From the NCBI GenBank assembly GCA_013306675.1, contig JABLUY010000287.1:1-42368 (forward strand): a stretch of 42,368 nt of DNA, in the 5' to 3' direction. The notes under the pieces were generated by a model. The model had not been told where the DNA came from. It worked only from the letters and a program-made list of their open reading frames with translations, and ran no database searches. Source of the stretch: Thraustochytrium sp. TN22 (lineage: Eukaryota > Sar > Bigyra > Thraustochytrida > Thraustochytriidae). A program made the translations under genes and the position numbers. Positions 1-9,140 of the stretch are shown piece by piece (positions within the stretch are counted from its first letter, which is position 1; each line of letters begins with the position of its first letter).

Positions 1-359
1 GTTGCTCTTGTTGATCTTCCGCCCTCTGACCTTGTCGCATGCGATCCCTCGATAGGCAGTGAACCGGCCATTCTGAAAACTTGACCTGCCAGTGAGTCCA
101 GCAACACGAGTTCAACCAGACAGTTATCTTTTACTGTTGGCCAAGTAGGAGTGACTCGGAACTTGAAGGCTGCCGCCCGCCTTGGCGAGACTGACTGTTC
201 AGTCAAGTTGACTCGACTGGACTGGAATTGTGCTGCTGCTGCTGCATCCCGGCCAGGGCGGTCGGGGGCGAGCCCAGCCCGCGCCATACTTTAATCGCCG
301 CGCGCAGAATCGTGCTGCTTTGCGCTTTCATTGGCAACGAAGTTGGGCTATTGCCCACG
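1..359. other. 5' flank of the sulfatase gene, no gene seen
   Basis: I see no convincing coding sequence, RNA gene or repeat here. An in-frame ATG at 228 precedes the chosen sulfatase start, but the 44 residues it would add begin with a run of cysteines and would bury the signal peptide. I therefore treat this stretch as promoter and 5' leader. Confidence 0.4.
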
Positions 360-1856
360 ATGGGCTCAACCGTGTTGGCGCTTTGCGCTGTGCTGCTGGT
401 CGTGGGCAGTGCGTACGGCGCGGAGCGGCCGCCAAATATCGTGCTCTTCTACGCGGACGATCAGGGCTACGGCGAGCAGGCCGGCTTCGAGTGGATGCCG
501 AGCATGCCGAGCATGCAAAGGCTCGCGGACGAGGGCCTCTCGTTCACGCACGCGTACGCGGCTGCCTCTGTGTGCACGCCGTCGCGCTATGGCCTGCTGA
601 CCGGCCGGGTGCCATCGCGGGACAGGGGCAGCGGTGCGGCGCTCTTGCTGGAAAGTCACTTCGCCATTGAGGACGAGGTGACGACACTGCCAGAGGCGCT
701 GCGCGACCAGGGGTACGCCACCTTTATGGTGGGCAAGTGGCACCTGGGCCAGAAGATCTGGGGCAGCAAAGGCAAGCGCGACTGGTCGCGTGCCGTGGAG
801 AATGGACCAGCCGACCAGGGCTTTGACCGCTCACTCTGGCTGCCGCTGTCGCCCCAGTCGTCATTCTTGGGGTACATTGAGGACCGGCACGTCGTCACGC
901 CGCTCAACATGACGACCAAGAACATCAAGGGCGACAAGGGCAAGATCATGGTGGGCATCAAGGACCTCAGCGCGCGAAAGCTGAAGGAGCCGTACACGAC
1001 GGAGGGCGTCAACAAGCCCAAGGGCATCGAAGTTGCGCCGGACTTCCACCTGGACTACATCATGAGCAATCTCACGAGCCGTGCGCTGGACTACATCACC
1101 GAGCATGTGGAGACCGAGGGGAAGGACCGTCCGTTCTTTTTATATTTCGCGGCCACCACGCCGCACATGCCCATGGTTGTGCACCCTGCTTTTCGCGGCA
1201 GGAACGAGGGCGGAATCTATCTGGACATGATGCAGGAGCTGGACTTTCGTGCAGGCGAGGTCTTGAGCCTCCTCGAAGACCTCGACGTCATGAACAATAC
1301 GCTCTTCGTGTGGACCGCGGACAACGGCCCCGAGGGCGTGGCGTGGCGCAGCTTCCCCGACGTTGGCTATTGGCCGGCGGCGACTCTGCGCGACGGCAAG
1401 AGATCCATCTACGAGGGCGGCGTGCGCGTGCCCATGTTGGCACTTTGGCCCGATGCCATCTCGACGCCGCGCACCGTGCGCCTGCCCGTCTCACAGCTGG
1501 ACTTTTTCGCCACCTTGCTTGACATTGTTGGCGCCCCGCTGCCCGCGAGCGCGCTCGACAGCGTCAGCTTCGCCTCCGCGTTCTGGGACATTGAGACCGG
1601 CGACGCCACTTCGCCTCTGCATCCCCTACACTGCGAGGACAAAGGGCAGCTGCAGTCGTTGCTCCTTGACGACATCGTTTACATTCCCAAGAGCAAGGAG
1701 GCGTACAACCTAACTCAGGATGCGGCCCAGGAGCACAACATTTGGCGCAAGGTTAGCAAGCAGATGCGCATGAAGGTCTTGTCGGTCGTCAATGCAGTGC
1801 GGAAGAAGGGCGTGACGCTTCAGGAGGTCTCTCGAATCGCCTTTCCCGTCCGATGA
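360..1856 (+). CDS. Secreted sulfatase (arylsulfatase family)
   Basis: This 498-residue protein belongs to the alkaline-phosphatase-fold sulfatases, which hydrolyse sulfate esters, often on polysaccharides. The start at 360 gives a clean signal peptide (residues 1-20, ending SAYGAE), so the enzyme should enter the secretory pathway. The metal-binding pair YADDQG lies at residues 31-36. The signature VCTPSR places the formylglycine cysteine at Cys72, which a formylglycine-generating enzyme would convert. GKWHLG (125-130), PHMP (from 268) and DNGPEG (321-326) are the other expected active-site blocks. The C-terminus keeps a recognisable YNLTQDAAQEHN segment like the usual 'LYNL..DP.E..N' tail. 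Length is normal for the family. The substrate cannot be read from sequence. It is convergent with a secreted putative glycosidase, which would suit degradation of sulfated glycans (inference). Confidence 0.93.
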   Translation: MGSTVLALCAVLLVVGSAYGAERPPNIVLFYADDQGYGEQAGFEWMPSMPSMQRLADEGLSFTHAYAAASVCTPSRYGLLTGRVPSRDRGSGAALLLESHFAIEDEVTTLPEALRDQGYATFMVGKWHLGQKIWGSKGKRDWSRAVENGPADQGFDRSLWLPLSPQSSFLGYIEDRHVVTPLNMTTKNIKGDKGKIMVGIKDLSARKLKEPYTTEGVNKPKGIEVAPDFHLDYIMSNLTSRALDYITEHVETEGKDRPFFLYFAATTPHMPMVVHPAFRGRNEGGIYLDMMQELDFRAGEVLSLLEDLDVMNNTLFVWTADNGPEGVAWRSFPDVGYWPAATLRDGKRSIYEGGVRVPMLALWPDAISTPRTVRLPVSQLDFFATLLDIVGAPLPASALDSVSFASAFWDIETGDATSPLHPLHCEDKGQLQSLLLDDIVYIPKSKEAYNLTQDAAQEHNIWRKVSKQMRMKVLSVVNAVRKKGVTLQEVSRIAFPVR

Positions 1857-2299
1857 ATTCGTACAATCATGCGACCGACAGTGAATTGGCCCGGGACGGA
1901 AAGCTTGCGGCCAAACGGTCAGACCTCTGCGTCACAGCAACCAGGCCAGCTGGCCTCGTAGCAAGCGAGGTTGGCGAATAGCGCTTATAGCTGTTGCCCT
2001 CCAATCACCTGAAAGTTATACAAAACAACTTTGACGCCAGTGTTGCAAAACAACGCACCTTGCCACAGTCTGAGCTGGTGCCATCCATACGGCTTGCAAG
2101 CACGCGCTGAACCCGGATGCGACCGGAAAGACAGGGTTGTGCCCGGCGGTCGTCACGGTCGAGGCATTGTGAATAAAAAAGGAAAAGGATTGACGGCCCT
2201 GTCAAGAGAACAGTGCATGCGTGCCTCTGTACGTGCTTGAGTGCCTTTGTGTGCGTGCTTGCGTATCTTTGTGCGTGCGCTCGCGTGCCTTGCTCGTCA
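1857..2299. other. Convergent intergenic gap with AATAAA
   Basis: This is the gap between the stop codons of the sulfatase and the GxGYxYP gene. It holds an AATAAA at 2172-2177 on the plus strand, a possible poly(A) signal for the sulfatase although about 315 bases past its stop, and GTGCGTG-rich low-complexity sequence at 2210-2290. No gene is seen. Confidence 0.4.
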
Positions 2300-4186
2300 T
2301 CACAGACTGCCTGCGCCGGTGGCCTTTCCAGAGTTTGCGAGCCCATGCTTTTGCTCGGCGAGGCGTGTGAGCGTGCGGTGGTCAACGAGCTCCACTTCCG
2401 GGGCATCCGCGGCGAGTTGCGTCGCGTAGGCGTCAAAAACCTTGGGGCTTATGCCCCAAGAAATGTCGTAGATGAAGTTGAGACTGCCCGCGGGCTGCTG
2501 GCGGATGAGGTCGATCATCTCGCTAATAGGGATGTGCTTGCCGTTGTTGGTGTCCTTGCCGTCGATGCCATCCCAGCGCGTAAGCTCACTAAAGAGGACG
2601 ACGCCCTTGGACGGGTCGCTCGGGTCGCGCAGCACCTGGTCGCTCTTGTAGCCGAGCTTGATGAACGGCAGCTTCTCGTTCGGGCTCAAGAGCCAGGGCG
2701 CGGCGGACCAAAAGACGGCTTTGACCTTGGTCCCGGCAAAGGAGCGAATGTAGCGCTTGTGCTGCGCACTGAAAAAGTGAAAGAAGAAATCCCACACGAC
2801 GATGGCCTCCACGTCGAGCGCCTCGGCGACGCGCACCGTGCGGTCGCGGTGCTGACGGAGGCCGTCCTCATCGTTGGCGGCCGCGGGATAAAAGTACGAG
2901 GCGCCCGAGGGCGGCAGCAGGAAGCTGTCGGCGCCGCAGTTCGCGGACGCGGCTGCGTACATGGTGCGCAGGGCAGCGGATACCGTCTCGGTCTGGCCCG
3001 ACACGGTCCAGGCGCGGGGCGGGCAGCCGTCGGCGGTGCGGTTCCCGGCGTACAGCTTGTCGCGGCACAGGTCGCGCCGCCGTTCCAGGTTGCCGACGGT
3101 CCTGGCCATCAGGGAGAGGTTGTCGCCATCGCTCACCACGTGCGCCACGTAAATTTTGGAGCTGTTGTACGTGGCGTTGCTGTCGAGAGGCGCGGCCTGG
3201 CGCAGCGGCTGCTGCGGCGTGATGGGCACGCTGTCGCGCGCGCGCTGCAGCGCCGTCAAAAAGGCGATCGAGTCGGCGATGTCGCTCGCCGCCACGCCCA
3301 TGGTCTTGTTGCGCGTGCAGAACCCCGTGCTCTCGTAAATGCCAGCGCTATAGCCGTACATCGTCAGCGGGCCCTCCGACACGTCCCAGTGCTCCGATGA
3401 GGTCAGGTCCAGGAACGGCTTGAGCCCGTTGTGGCGGGCCACCACCTCCGCCGCCGCGTCAAAGGGCGCCAGGTTGTACTCGGTGCACTTGGCCGCAATG
3501 TCGTCCACAAAGGTCGCCACCTGTCGCTCCATCACCACAAAGGGCGTCAGCTTGGTTCCTGGCGGCCGGTACGTGAACCTGCGCTTGTCCGCGTATGGCA
3601 GCAGGTGCTGCGTGGTCCACGTCGTTGCGTCCGCAAAGGACTTGAGGTACGTGCCGGGCGCGCTCGCGGTCCGGTTGCGCCGAAAGTCCAGAAACACCGG
3701 CAGCGTCTCCAGCTCCTGCTCCACCAGGGCAAGCCCCGGGTCGCCCTCTACCACGGGCAACAGGTCGAAGATGCCGGCCGCGCTAATGACGACGTTTTCC
3801 GCCACGCGGTCGCCGCTGTCCATGAGCACGGTGCCCTTGAAGAGGCCCTTTTGCATCACGCGCCGCACAATCTCCGCCTCGCCGATGTTCTTCACCGCGA
3901 ACCCAAGCTTTTGTGCCCAGAACGGCATGCAGTCCGCCACGGGCCCGCCCCGGTTCAGCAGGCCCACGGCGACGCCCACGGACGGCGAGAACAGGCACTT
4001 GACCACGAGCGCCGCCGCCCCCTCGCCGTGCGCGCCGTCCTCGAGCGCCGCGCTGCTCGGCCGCCACTGCACCTCCTCTCGCGCAACTTCGCCGTGCGTC
4101 TGCCCTGCGCCGCACGCGGCCATCGCTGCTACCAGCGCCACCATCGCCGCCCGCCAGCGCCGCCGCGCGCGCGCGGGTCCCTTCAT
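2300..4186 (-). CDS. Secreted GxGYxYP-type putative glycoside hydrolase
   Basis: The 628-residue protein resembles the GxGYxYP family, named putative glycoside hydrolases found in bacteria and scattered protists. Start 4186 gives an N-terminus of basic residues followed by a hydrophobic stretch (about residues 14-26), a typical signal peptide; an in-frame ATG at 4231 would add 15 residues. The family's hallmark block reads SFLLPPSGASYFYP, with GASYFYP at about residues 428-434, so the second glycine of GxGYxYP is serine here. A conserved block YVAHVVSDGDN ends at about residue 356 and WDFFFH follows further on. The family's catalytic chemistry is not firmly established as far as I know, so 'glycoside hydrolase' is a family label. 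It is divergent from DAAF9 and convergent with the sulfatase; both convergent products look secreted. Confidence 0.8.
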   Translation of the reverse strand: MKGPARARRRWRAAMVALVAAMAACGAGQTHGEVAREEVQWRPSSAALEDGAHGEGAAALVVKCLFSPSVGVAVGLLNRGGPVADCMPFWAQKLGFAVKNIGEAEIVRRVMQKGLFKGTVLMDSGDRVAENVVISAAGIFDLLPVVEGDPGLALVEQELETLPVFLDFRRNRTASAPGTYLKSFADATTWTTQHLLPYADKRRFTYRPPGTKLTPFVVMERQVATFVDDIAAKCTEYNLAPFDAAAEVVARHNGLKPFLDLTSSEHWDVSEGPLTMYGYSAGIYESTGFCTRNKTMGVAASDIADSIAFLTALQRARDSVPITPQQPLRQAAPLDSNATYNSSKIYVAHVVSDGDNLSLMARTVGNLERRRDLCRDKLYAGNRTADGCPPRAWTVSGQTETVSAALRTMYAAASANCGADSFLLPPSGASYFYPAAANDEDGLRQHRDRTVRVAEALDVEAIVVWDFFFHFFSAQHKRYIRSFAGTKVKAVFWSAAPWLLSPNEKLPFIKLGYKSDQVLRDPSDPSKGVVLFSELTRWDGIDGKDTNNGKHIPISEMIDLIRQQPAGSLNFIYDISWGISPKVFDAYATQLAADAPEVELVDHRTLTRLAEQKHGLANSGKATGAGSL

Positions 4187-4295
4187 CCTCTCCTCGCCCG
4201 CATCCCGCCAAGATATTTCCTTCGCCTCCATCGCGGCCGCTGCCGCGGCGCCCGGCCCTGCGCCGCGCAGCCTCGCCGCCGCCCGGGCCGGCCTG

Positions 4296-4297
<2 letters not shown>

Positions 4298-4345
<48 letters not shown>
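4298..4345. repeat. (GCC)n microsatellite
   Basis: About fifteen consecutive GCC triplets, with no interruption that I can see, lie in the divergent promoter. Read in the flanking open frames they would give only poly-Ala or poly-Arg/Gly, so I regard them as non-coding. Confidence 0.85.
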
Positions 4346-4407
4346 GCGCGCGAGGCTGCGCTCGATCGTGATCGCGGTCTGTTCGCCAGGATTGATTGAT
4401 TCTGCCC

Positions 4408-4431
4408 TTCGTCTTCTTCTTCTTCTTCTTC
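4408..4431. repeat. (TTC)n microsatellite
   Basis: A run of about seven CTT/TTC triplets, purine-rich on the minus strand, lies between the two divergent genes. Confidence 0.75.
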
Positions 4432-4662
4432 TGCGCGCCGGGTCCCGAACGCAGGGACCGCCGGCGGGACCCAGCTACCGTTAGGCGCCGCTGCCGCCGC
4501 GGCCGCGCAGACCGGCAGGCAGGCCGAGCGCGGAGCCAAGACCCGCGCCCGGAGCCGCGCATTCTGCGAACCGGGCCCGCGGCGGCGGCCGCGGCGGCGC
4601 GGGTCCAGAGCCCGGCGGGCCCTGCGTCGGCGCTGCTGCGCGAGCGCGGCCGGCGGCCGGCC

Positions 4663-7600
4663 ATGGCCTGGGACGCGCGCGCCAGCGCAGGCCGCGTGCG
4701 CCTGCTGCAGCGCCTCGTGGCCGCGGTGGCAGGCGAGGACGCCGTGCTCGTGGCGGTGCCCGGCGTGGATGGGAGGTTCAATGCCAACTCGCAGCGCGTG
4801 CTCAAGTTCCTGCTGCTCGGCGCCAGCGGCGAGGAGCTGCTCGAACCCACGGTCGACGCGGAGGACGAGCCGCTCGAGGACTGCTTCCTGGCCATCGCCA
4901 GCGACGAGGCCAAGGTCTTCTACGGAACACAGGCAGCTGCCAAGGTCGCGCCGCTCGTCGCGCTCTGGCCCAACCTGGAGGAGATGCACATGCTGCCCGG
5001 CGAGGACGGCGGCGACGCGGAGCGCGCCGAGCGCTTCAAGATCGAGTCCTTCGTGCGCGCCCTGCGCGGCCGCCGCACCGTCGTGCTGCCTACCGCAAGC
5101 GCGCAGGAGGACAACCACGAGCAGTGGCCGCTCGTGCAGGCCTACGGTCTGGACGACTTTGGCACCGGCGGCTTTCTCTCCGCCGTGCACGCGGTCGCGC
5201 ACGCCGGCGCCACGCTCGCCACGCTCTGGAGCCACGTCGACGCGCACGCCGCTCACGCAGCGCGTGCTGCGCCGCGCCGGCTGCTCACGCACTACGCCTC
5301 GAGCGCGCGCCTGCTCACCAAGCAGGTGCGCGGCCACGCGGTCGCGCTGACGGACGCCTTCGAGCCGTTGCTCAGCTTTTACGAGTTCGGCACGATCCGC
5401 TGCCCGGCGGCCTGCGCCAAGAGCGCGCTCGCGCTGGGCGCCGCGGTTGAGCCCCAAAGTCAAGGCCAGCAGGCCTTCGTGCTGCGCGGCCAGGACCCAG
5501 AGTCGGCCGTGCGCTTCGCTCGGACCTACTTTGTAGACGCGGGCCCCGACCTGCACCCAGCGCTCGCGCTCTACCACTTGCTGTGCGACACGCTGCGCGC
5601 GCTCTCGCGCCAGCTGCACCAGGTGCCGCGAGACCAGGACGCGGCCGCCGCCTACGCGTTTACGGAGGACCCGTCGCGGCCGCGCGCCGCGCGCCGCCTC
5701 GCGGCCGCGGCGCACGAGGCCTTTGCCGCGGCCGCGCGCGCCGCGAGCGTGTCCATCGAGGGCATCGCGCCGCCGCGGGTCGTCCTGCAAGCCTTCGACC
5801 TGGCTGGCCAGGACGTGGACGCCGTTCACCTGCACGGGACGCCCGAGCCGCTGCGTGCGCTGCATTACCTCGAGATCGCGCTCGACGGCGTCCCCGGGCT
5901 CCACGACGGCGGCCAGCTCGTCGCCGGCGACAGCCTTCTCATGCACGCGAGCGGCGCCGAGGTGCTCACGGCCGAGGTGGCGCCCTTTCTGGCCTGGGTC
6001 ACGCCGCCACCGGACGCCGGCGCAGCGCTTGCAGCGAGATGCGAGCCGCTCGGCGCGCCGCTGCGCGGCCGGCGCCGGACGCCGTGCGAGCTCGTGCTCG
6101 CGGCGCCAGGCAGCGCCTTTGCGGCGCACACGCTCGTTGGGCATGCACAGTTCTTTGAATCGGGCTTGGTCTTCGAGCACGCCGCTCTGGGTGCGGCCGT
6201 CCTGCACCTCGGTGCAGGCCCGCACTGCATCACAGAGTGGGCGCAGACACCGGCTGCCTGCGCCATGGCGGCGGTGGACTGCCCGCAGCAGCTGGGCCTC
6301 GACTTCGGGCCCGGCACGCCCTTGCTCCGCGCCTTCTTCGCCGACACGCCCGTCACGCGCCTGGGCATCCTCGTCTATGAGGCCCCCGAGCTCCTGGACG
6401 CGCTCCTGGTCTGGCGGCGGTCCTCCCTCGACACGGTCACCTTTGCAGCGACAGAGGACCTCGTGGCGTCCGAGGCGCCGGTTGCGGCCACCCTGGCCGG
6501 GACCACGCTGCACGCGCTTCTTCTCGGGCAGCGCGGAGTCGCAGGTGCAAGCTCCTCCGATGGCGGCGACCTGGAGCGCAAGCAGGACGCGACGCCGGCG
6601 CTGCTCCCGCCCGTGTACATTGTCACAGGGCCGCCGGGCGGCGGCAAGGAGGCCGTGGCGCGCGAGATGGCCGTCTCGTTCGAGGCGAACCTGCTGGAGA
6701 GCGACGCGCTCGTCTTCGGCAACGGCTTTGAGGCGGAGCGCTTCCGCAAGATGCTGCGCCAGGCGCCGGCCGACAGGCCGGCCGTCCTTCTCACGCCCGG
6801 CGATGCCTGGCCTGGCGCGGCGCTGGACGCCGTTCAGGACGTCGCGGCACGGCCACTGAGCATCGTCGCGGTCGTCAGCGCGCACCACTCCTTCCGTGAC
6901 CGGCGCAAGACGAACCTGCTGCCCGGGGTTCAGGCGCAGGTCTCGCCGGGCCTGGTGCGCACCATCGTGCTGACCGGTGTCGGCCTCGTCACGGAAGCTG
7001 CCGCGGACCGCGTGCAGGCGCGCTTGCGCCTATGGAACCCGCGCGCCGAGATCTTCTGCCTCGACAGTCCCTGCATGCCGCGCGAGGCGAACGTCGGCCT
7101 CCCGCGCGGCTTTTGGGCACATCAAGCGACGCTCGTGGCCCAGGTCGACTCTGATCTGTTCAAAGCACGGTCGCGAGCGGTGGCCTGGGCCCACCACGCC
7201 GTCGACTCAAGCGTGGTCCTCGCGGAGCGCGCCCTGGTGGATCGTGCCAGGCTGGAGGCGCTCCTCCGCGAGCTAACCGCAGGGCGCATTCCGCACGAGG
7301 ACAGTGAGAACCTCGACTCGGGCAACGGCAAGCCTCTTCGTGGCGGCAAGATGCAGTCTGCTGTCCCCGCGCGCGTCCTCGCTGTCTCCGGCCACGTCAC
7401 CTTTGCGGACGCGCCGGACCGCGTTTTCGCCGTTGCGGCGGCGGGCGGTGTGGTCCGCGTGGTGGAGACTTTTCGTCGGGACGCAAAGCGCTCGCTGGGC
7501 CTTGTCTTCGAGGGCGAGACCATCTCGCAACGCGCGAGCGAGCTCGAGGCCTTGGTTGCCGGCACGCAACCGAGGCCGCTCCCGCTTCTCGGCTCGGCCA

Positions 7601-7833
7601 AGGACCTGGACCAGGCGGCTCAGGCGGACTTCGAGGCCGACCTTGCGGCCGCGCCCTTGCCGCCTGGGACCTATTTTGACGGTCGCAGCTACCTTGACGC
7701 CTCGGGCGTGCTCTTGGCTCGGCACCCGGCTTACGAAAAGCTGCTTGCGGCGCATCTGGCGGACCGCAATGACGCGATTAAGGAGGCGAACCGCGCGCTG
7801 GCGTCGCGCGCCGCCGCCTTTTCCTCCTTTTGA
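4663..7833 (+). CDS. DAAF9: DAAF9/Shulin-like dynein axonemal assembly factor
   Basis: This 1,056-residue protein matches DAAF9 (human C20orf194, Tetrahymena Shulin), which packages outer-arm dynein in a closed, inactive form for delivery to cilia and is an ARL3 effector. Diagnostic blocks are VPGVDGRFNANSQRVLKFLL near residue 30, ERFKIESFV near 125, and EQWPLVQAYGL followed by FGTGGF near 155-170. A middle region is followed by GPPGGGKE (residues 656-663), a P-loop whose usual final Ser/Thr is Glu, so nucleotide binding is doubtful. About residues 900-970 (AVSGHVTF..RVFAVAAAGGVVRVVETF) resemble the CobW C-terminal-like module I recall in this family. Start 4663 was chosen because family similarity begins just after it and upstream sequence is low complexity. 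It implies an organism with motile flagella. Confidence 0.85.
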   Translation: MAWDARASAGRVRLLQRLVAAVAGEDAVLVAVPGVDGRFNANSQRVLKFLLLGASGEELLEPTVDAEDEPLEDCFLAIASDEAKVFYGTQAAAKVAPLVALWPNLEEMHMLPGEDGGDAERAERFKIESFVRALRGRRTVVLPTASAQEDNHEQWPLVQAYGLDDFGTGGFLSAVHAVAHAGATLATLWSHVDAHAAHAARAAPRRLLTHYASSARLLTKQVRGHAVALTDAFEPLLSFYEFGTIRCPAACAKSALALGAAVEPQSQGQQAFVLRGQDPESAVRFARTYFVDAGPDLHPALALYHLLCDTLRALSRQLHQVPRDQDAAAAYAFTEDPSRPRAARRLAAAAHEAFAAAARAASVSIEGIAPPRVVLQAFDLAGQDVDAVHLHGTPEPLRALHYLEIALDGVPGLHDGGQLVAGDSLLMHASGAEVLTAEVAPFLAWVTPPPDAGAALAARCEPLGAPLRGRRRTPCELVLAAPGSAFAAHTLVGHAQFFESGLVFEHAALGAAVLHLGAGPHCITEWAQTPAACAMAAVDCPQQLGLDFGPGTPLLRAFFADTPVTRLGILVYEAPELLDALLVWRRSSLDTVTFAATEDLVASEAPVAATLAGTTLHALLLGQRGVAGASSSDGGDLERKQDATPALLPPVYIVTGPPGGGKEAVAREMAVSFEANLLESDALVFGNGFEAERFRKMLRQAPADRPAVLLTPGDAWPGAALDAVQDVAARPLSIVAVVSAHHSFRDRRKTNLLPGVQAQVSPGLVRTIVLTGVGLVTEAAADRVQARLRLWNPRAEIFCLDSPCMPREANVGLPRGFWAHQATLVAQVDSDLFKARSRAVAWAHHAVDSSVVLAERALVDRARLEALLRELTAGRIPHEDSENLDSGNGKPLRGGKMQSAVPARVLAVSGHVTFADAPDRVFAVAAAGGVVRVVETFRRDAKRSLGLVFEGETISQRASELEALVAGTQPRPLPLLGSAKDLDQAAQADFEADLAAAPLPPGTYFDGRSYLDASGVLLARHPAYEKLLAAHLADRNDAIKEANRALASRAAAFSSF

Positions 7834-7893
7834 CTGTATCTTTTGGGTTGCTCTCAGAGAGAAAGGTTTCTTTATTGTACGAGGGTGTTTCTC

Positions 7894-7923
7894 GCATCGC
7901 ATCGCATCGCATCGCATCGCATC
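7894..7923. repeat. (GCATC)6 pentanucleotide repeat
   Basis: Six perfect GCATC units fill much of the 98-base gap between the convergent stop codons of DAAF9 and the four-helix membrane gene. Confidence 0.95.
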
Positions 7924-7931
7924 CGCGCGCG

Positions 7932-8684
7932 TCAGCGCAGGGCGACGGCCGGGACCGGGCTCATCTTGCGAAAGACGACCGTGAAACAGGAGAGGCCGCA
8001 GAGGGCGACCATGAGAATCCAGAGGAGAATAATGTAGATGAGCACGAAGTCGTAGAGCGCGTCCGGGCAGGCGTCCCGCGTGGCGTGCGCGAGCCAGACT
8101 GTGCCGACGATGAACCAGCAGAGCGTAAAGAGCTGCAGCATGCCGAGCACGGTGATGAGGCGGCGATTGAGCTCGCCGCGTGCCGTCTCGGCGGAGAAGT
8201 TGGGCCGCGTGATGCGATGGCGCAGTACCCCCACTGCGCCGGCCGCGCTGGAGGCGCCCCGAGCGCCTGAGACGGCCTCAGGCACCGAGACGGCAGCCAC
8301 GAGGGCCGCCGAGAGGAGCCCAAGCACGCCCTGCGCCGCGGCCCATGGCGCCAGGCGCTCGTCGCAGCCCTGGTGCGCCTCGGCCACGCCCACGTACAGC
8401 GAGTACACGTTGAGCGCCACCACGCCGCCCAGCACCAGCACGCAAAAGACCACAAAGGCGCATCGCTTCGCGCTAAGGCTCGCCTGCACCGCGTGCAGGT
8501 CGTCGCGAATGTCCAGGTCCCCCAGGCCGGCGTCCAGGTCCGGCGCTCGCCAGGCCTGTTGCTGCTGCTGCTGCCGCTGCTGCCGCTGCTGCTGCGCCGC
8601 CACCAGGTTGAAGCTCTGCGACGCGCGCGTCAGCTCCGTCTCCCGCGCCTTGCCCTCCTCCGCATCGCGCCCGCCTTCTAGCAT
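7932..8684 (-). CDS. Four-transmembrane protein with N-terminal polyQ, function unknown
   Basis: I do not recognise this 250-residue protein. It has a polar N-terminus with a glutamine-rich tract (residues 31-43) and then four hydrophobic segments at about 75-97, 113-135, 176-198 and 211-237. That predicts a four-pass membrane protein with a short basic tail. The loop between helices 2 and 3 is Ala/Gly-rich and then basic (VLRHRITRPNFSAETARGELNRR cut at several charged residues). There are single cysteines near helix ends (107, 206) that could pair on one membrane face. The layout resembles the membrane part of some plant RING-type ubiquitin ligases, but no RING is present. The hydrophobic pattern makes it a real gene rather than a shadow ORF. 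It is convergent with DAAF9. Confidence 0.75.
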   Translation of the reverse strand: MLEGGRDAEEGKARETELTRASQSFNLVAAQQQRQQRQQQQQQAWRAPDLDAGLGDLDIRDDLHAVQASLSAKRCAFVVFCVLVLGGVVALNVYSLYVGVAEAHQGCDERLAPWAAAQGVLGLLSAALVAAVSVPEAVSGARGASSAAGAVGVLRHRITRPNFSAETARGELNRRLITVLGMLQLFTLCWFIVGTVWLAHATRDACPDALYDFVLIYIILLWILMVALCGLSCFTVVFRKMSPVPAVALR

Positions 8685-9140
8685 CGCGCGCGCGCCGCCT
8701 GCCCGCGCGCCCTGCCGCCCGCGCGTGCCGCCACGCTCTGCAGCTCTTGCTCAGCTTGCGCTGTAGGAGGAGGGTGTTGCGCTTCTGCGTGGCGGCGGTG
8801 GACTCCGAGTCGTCGCCTTACTAACTTACTAATAACTAAATGCAAGGCGAAACTTGACGCCAGTCAAACAACCAAGGCCGACCGACCAAGGAGCTCAGCA
8901 GAGGACATTCCAATGATGGGCCGACCAAGGAGCAAGTCCTTCTTTCTTTAGCTAGCTTCGAGTTGTGTGCACTGCAGTGGTGGCCGGGTGATGGGCCCGG
9001 GTCGTGTGGCCTCTCAGGCTCTGATGCCACTGCAGCAAGATGCAAGTCTGTCTCACGCACTGTGACAGAGCCTCGCCCCAAGGCTGGCCCTGTAGCCTAC
9101 GTCACGGCCAGGTCGGGAAGGAGAAAATCATCTTTCGTCA
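8685..9140. other. Intergenic gap, upstream of the four-helix gene
   Basis: This lies between two minus-strand genes and should hold the promoter of the four-helix gene and the 3' end of the cysteine-rich gene. It carries AGCTAGCTT at 8950-8958 and a less GC-rich patch at about 8818-8850. No gene is seen; short ORFs here have no recognisable features. Confidence 0.4.

Larger units (their letters stand above)
4187..4662. promoter_or_regulatory. Divergent intergenic region (GxGYxYP gene / DAAF9)
   Basis: The two genes are transcribed away from each other, so this 476-base stretch should hold both promoters. It is extremely GC-rich with a long (GCC)n run and a short (TTC)n run. I see no TATA box. 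The DAAF9 reading frame is open back to 4396, but that part encodes only low-complexity Phe- and Arg-rich sequence, so I treat it as leader. Confidence 0.45.

Noticed and set aside
228-359. Upstream ATG of the sulfatase
   Set aside because: It adds 44 residues beginning with five cysteines and would hide a strong signal peptide that starts at 360.
4183-6888. 901-residue minus-strand ORF opposite DAAF9
   Set aside because: Antisense shadow of a recognisable gene, Arg/Ala/Gly-rich with no domain; long antisense frames are expected in such GC-rich DNA.
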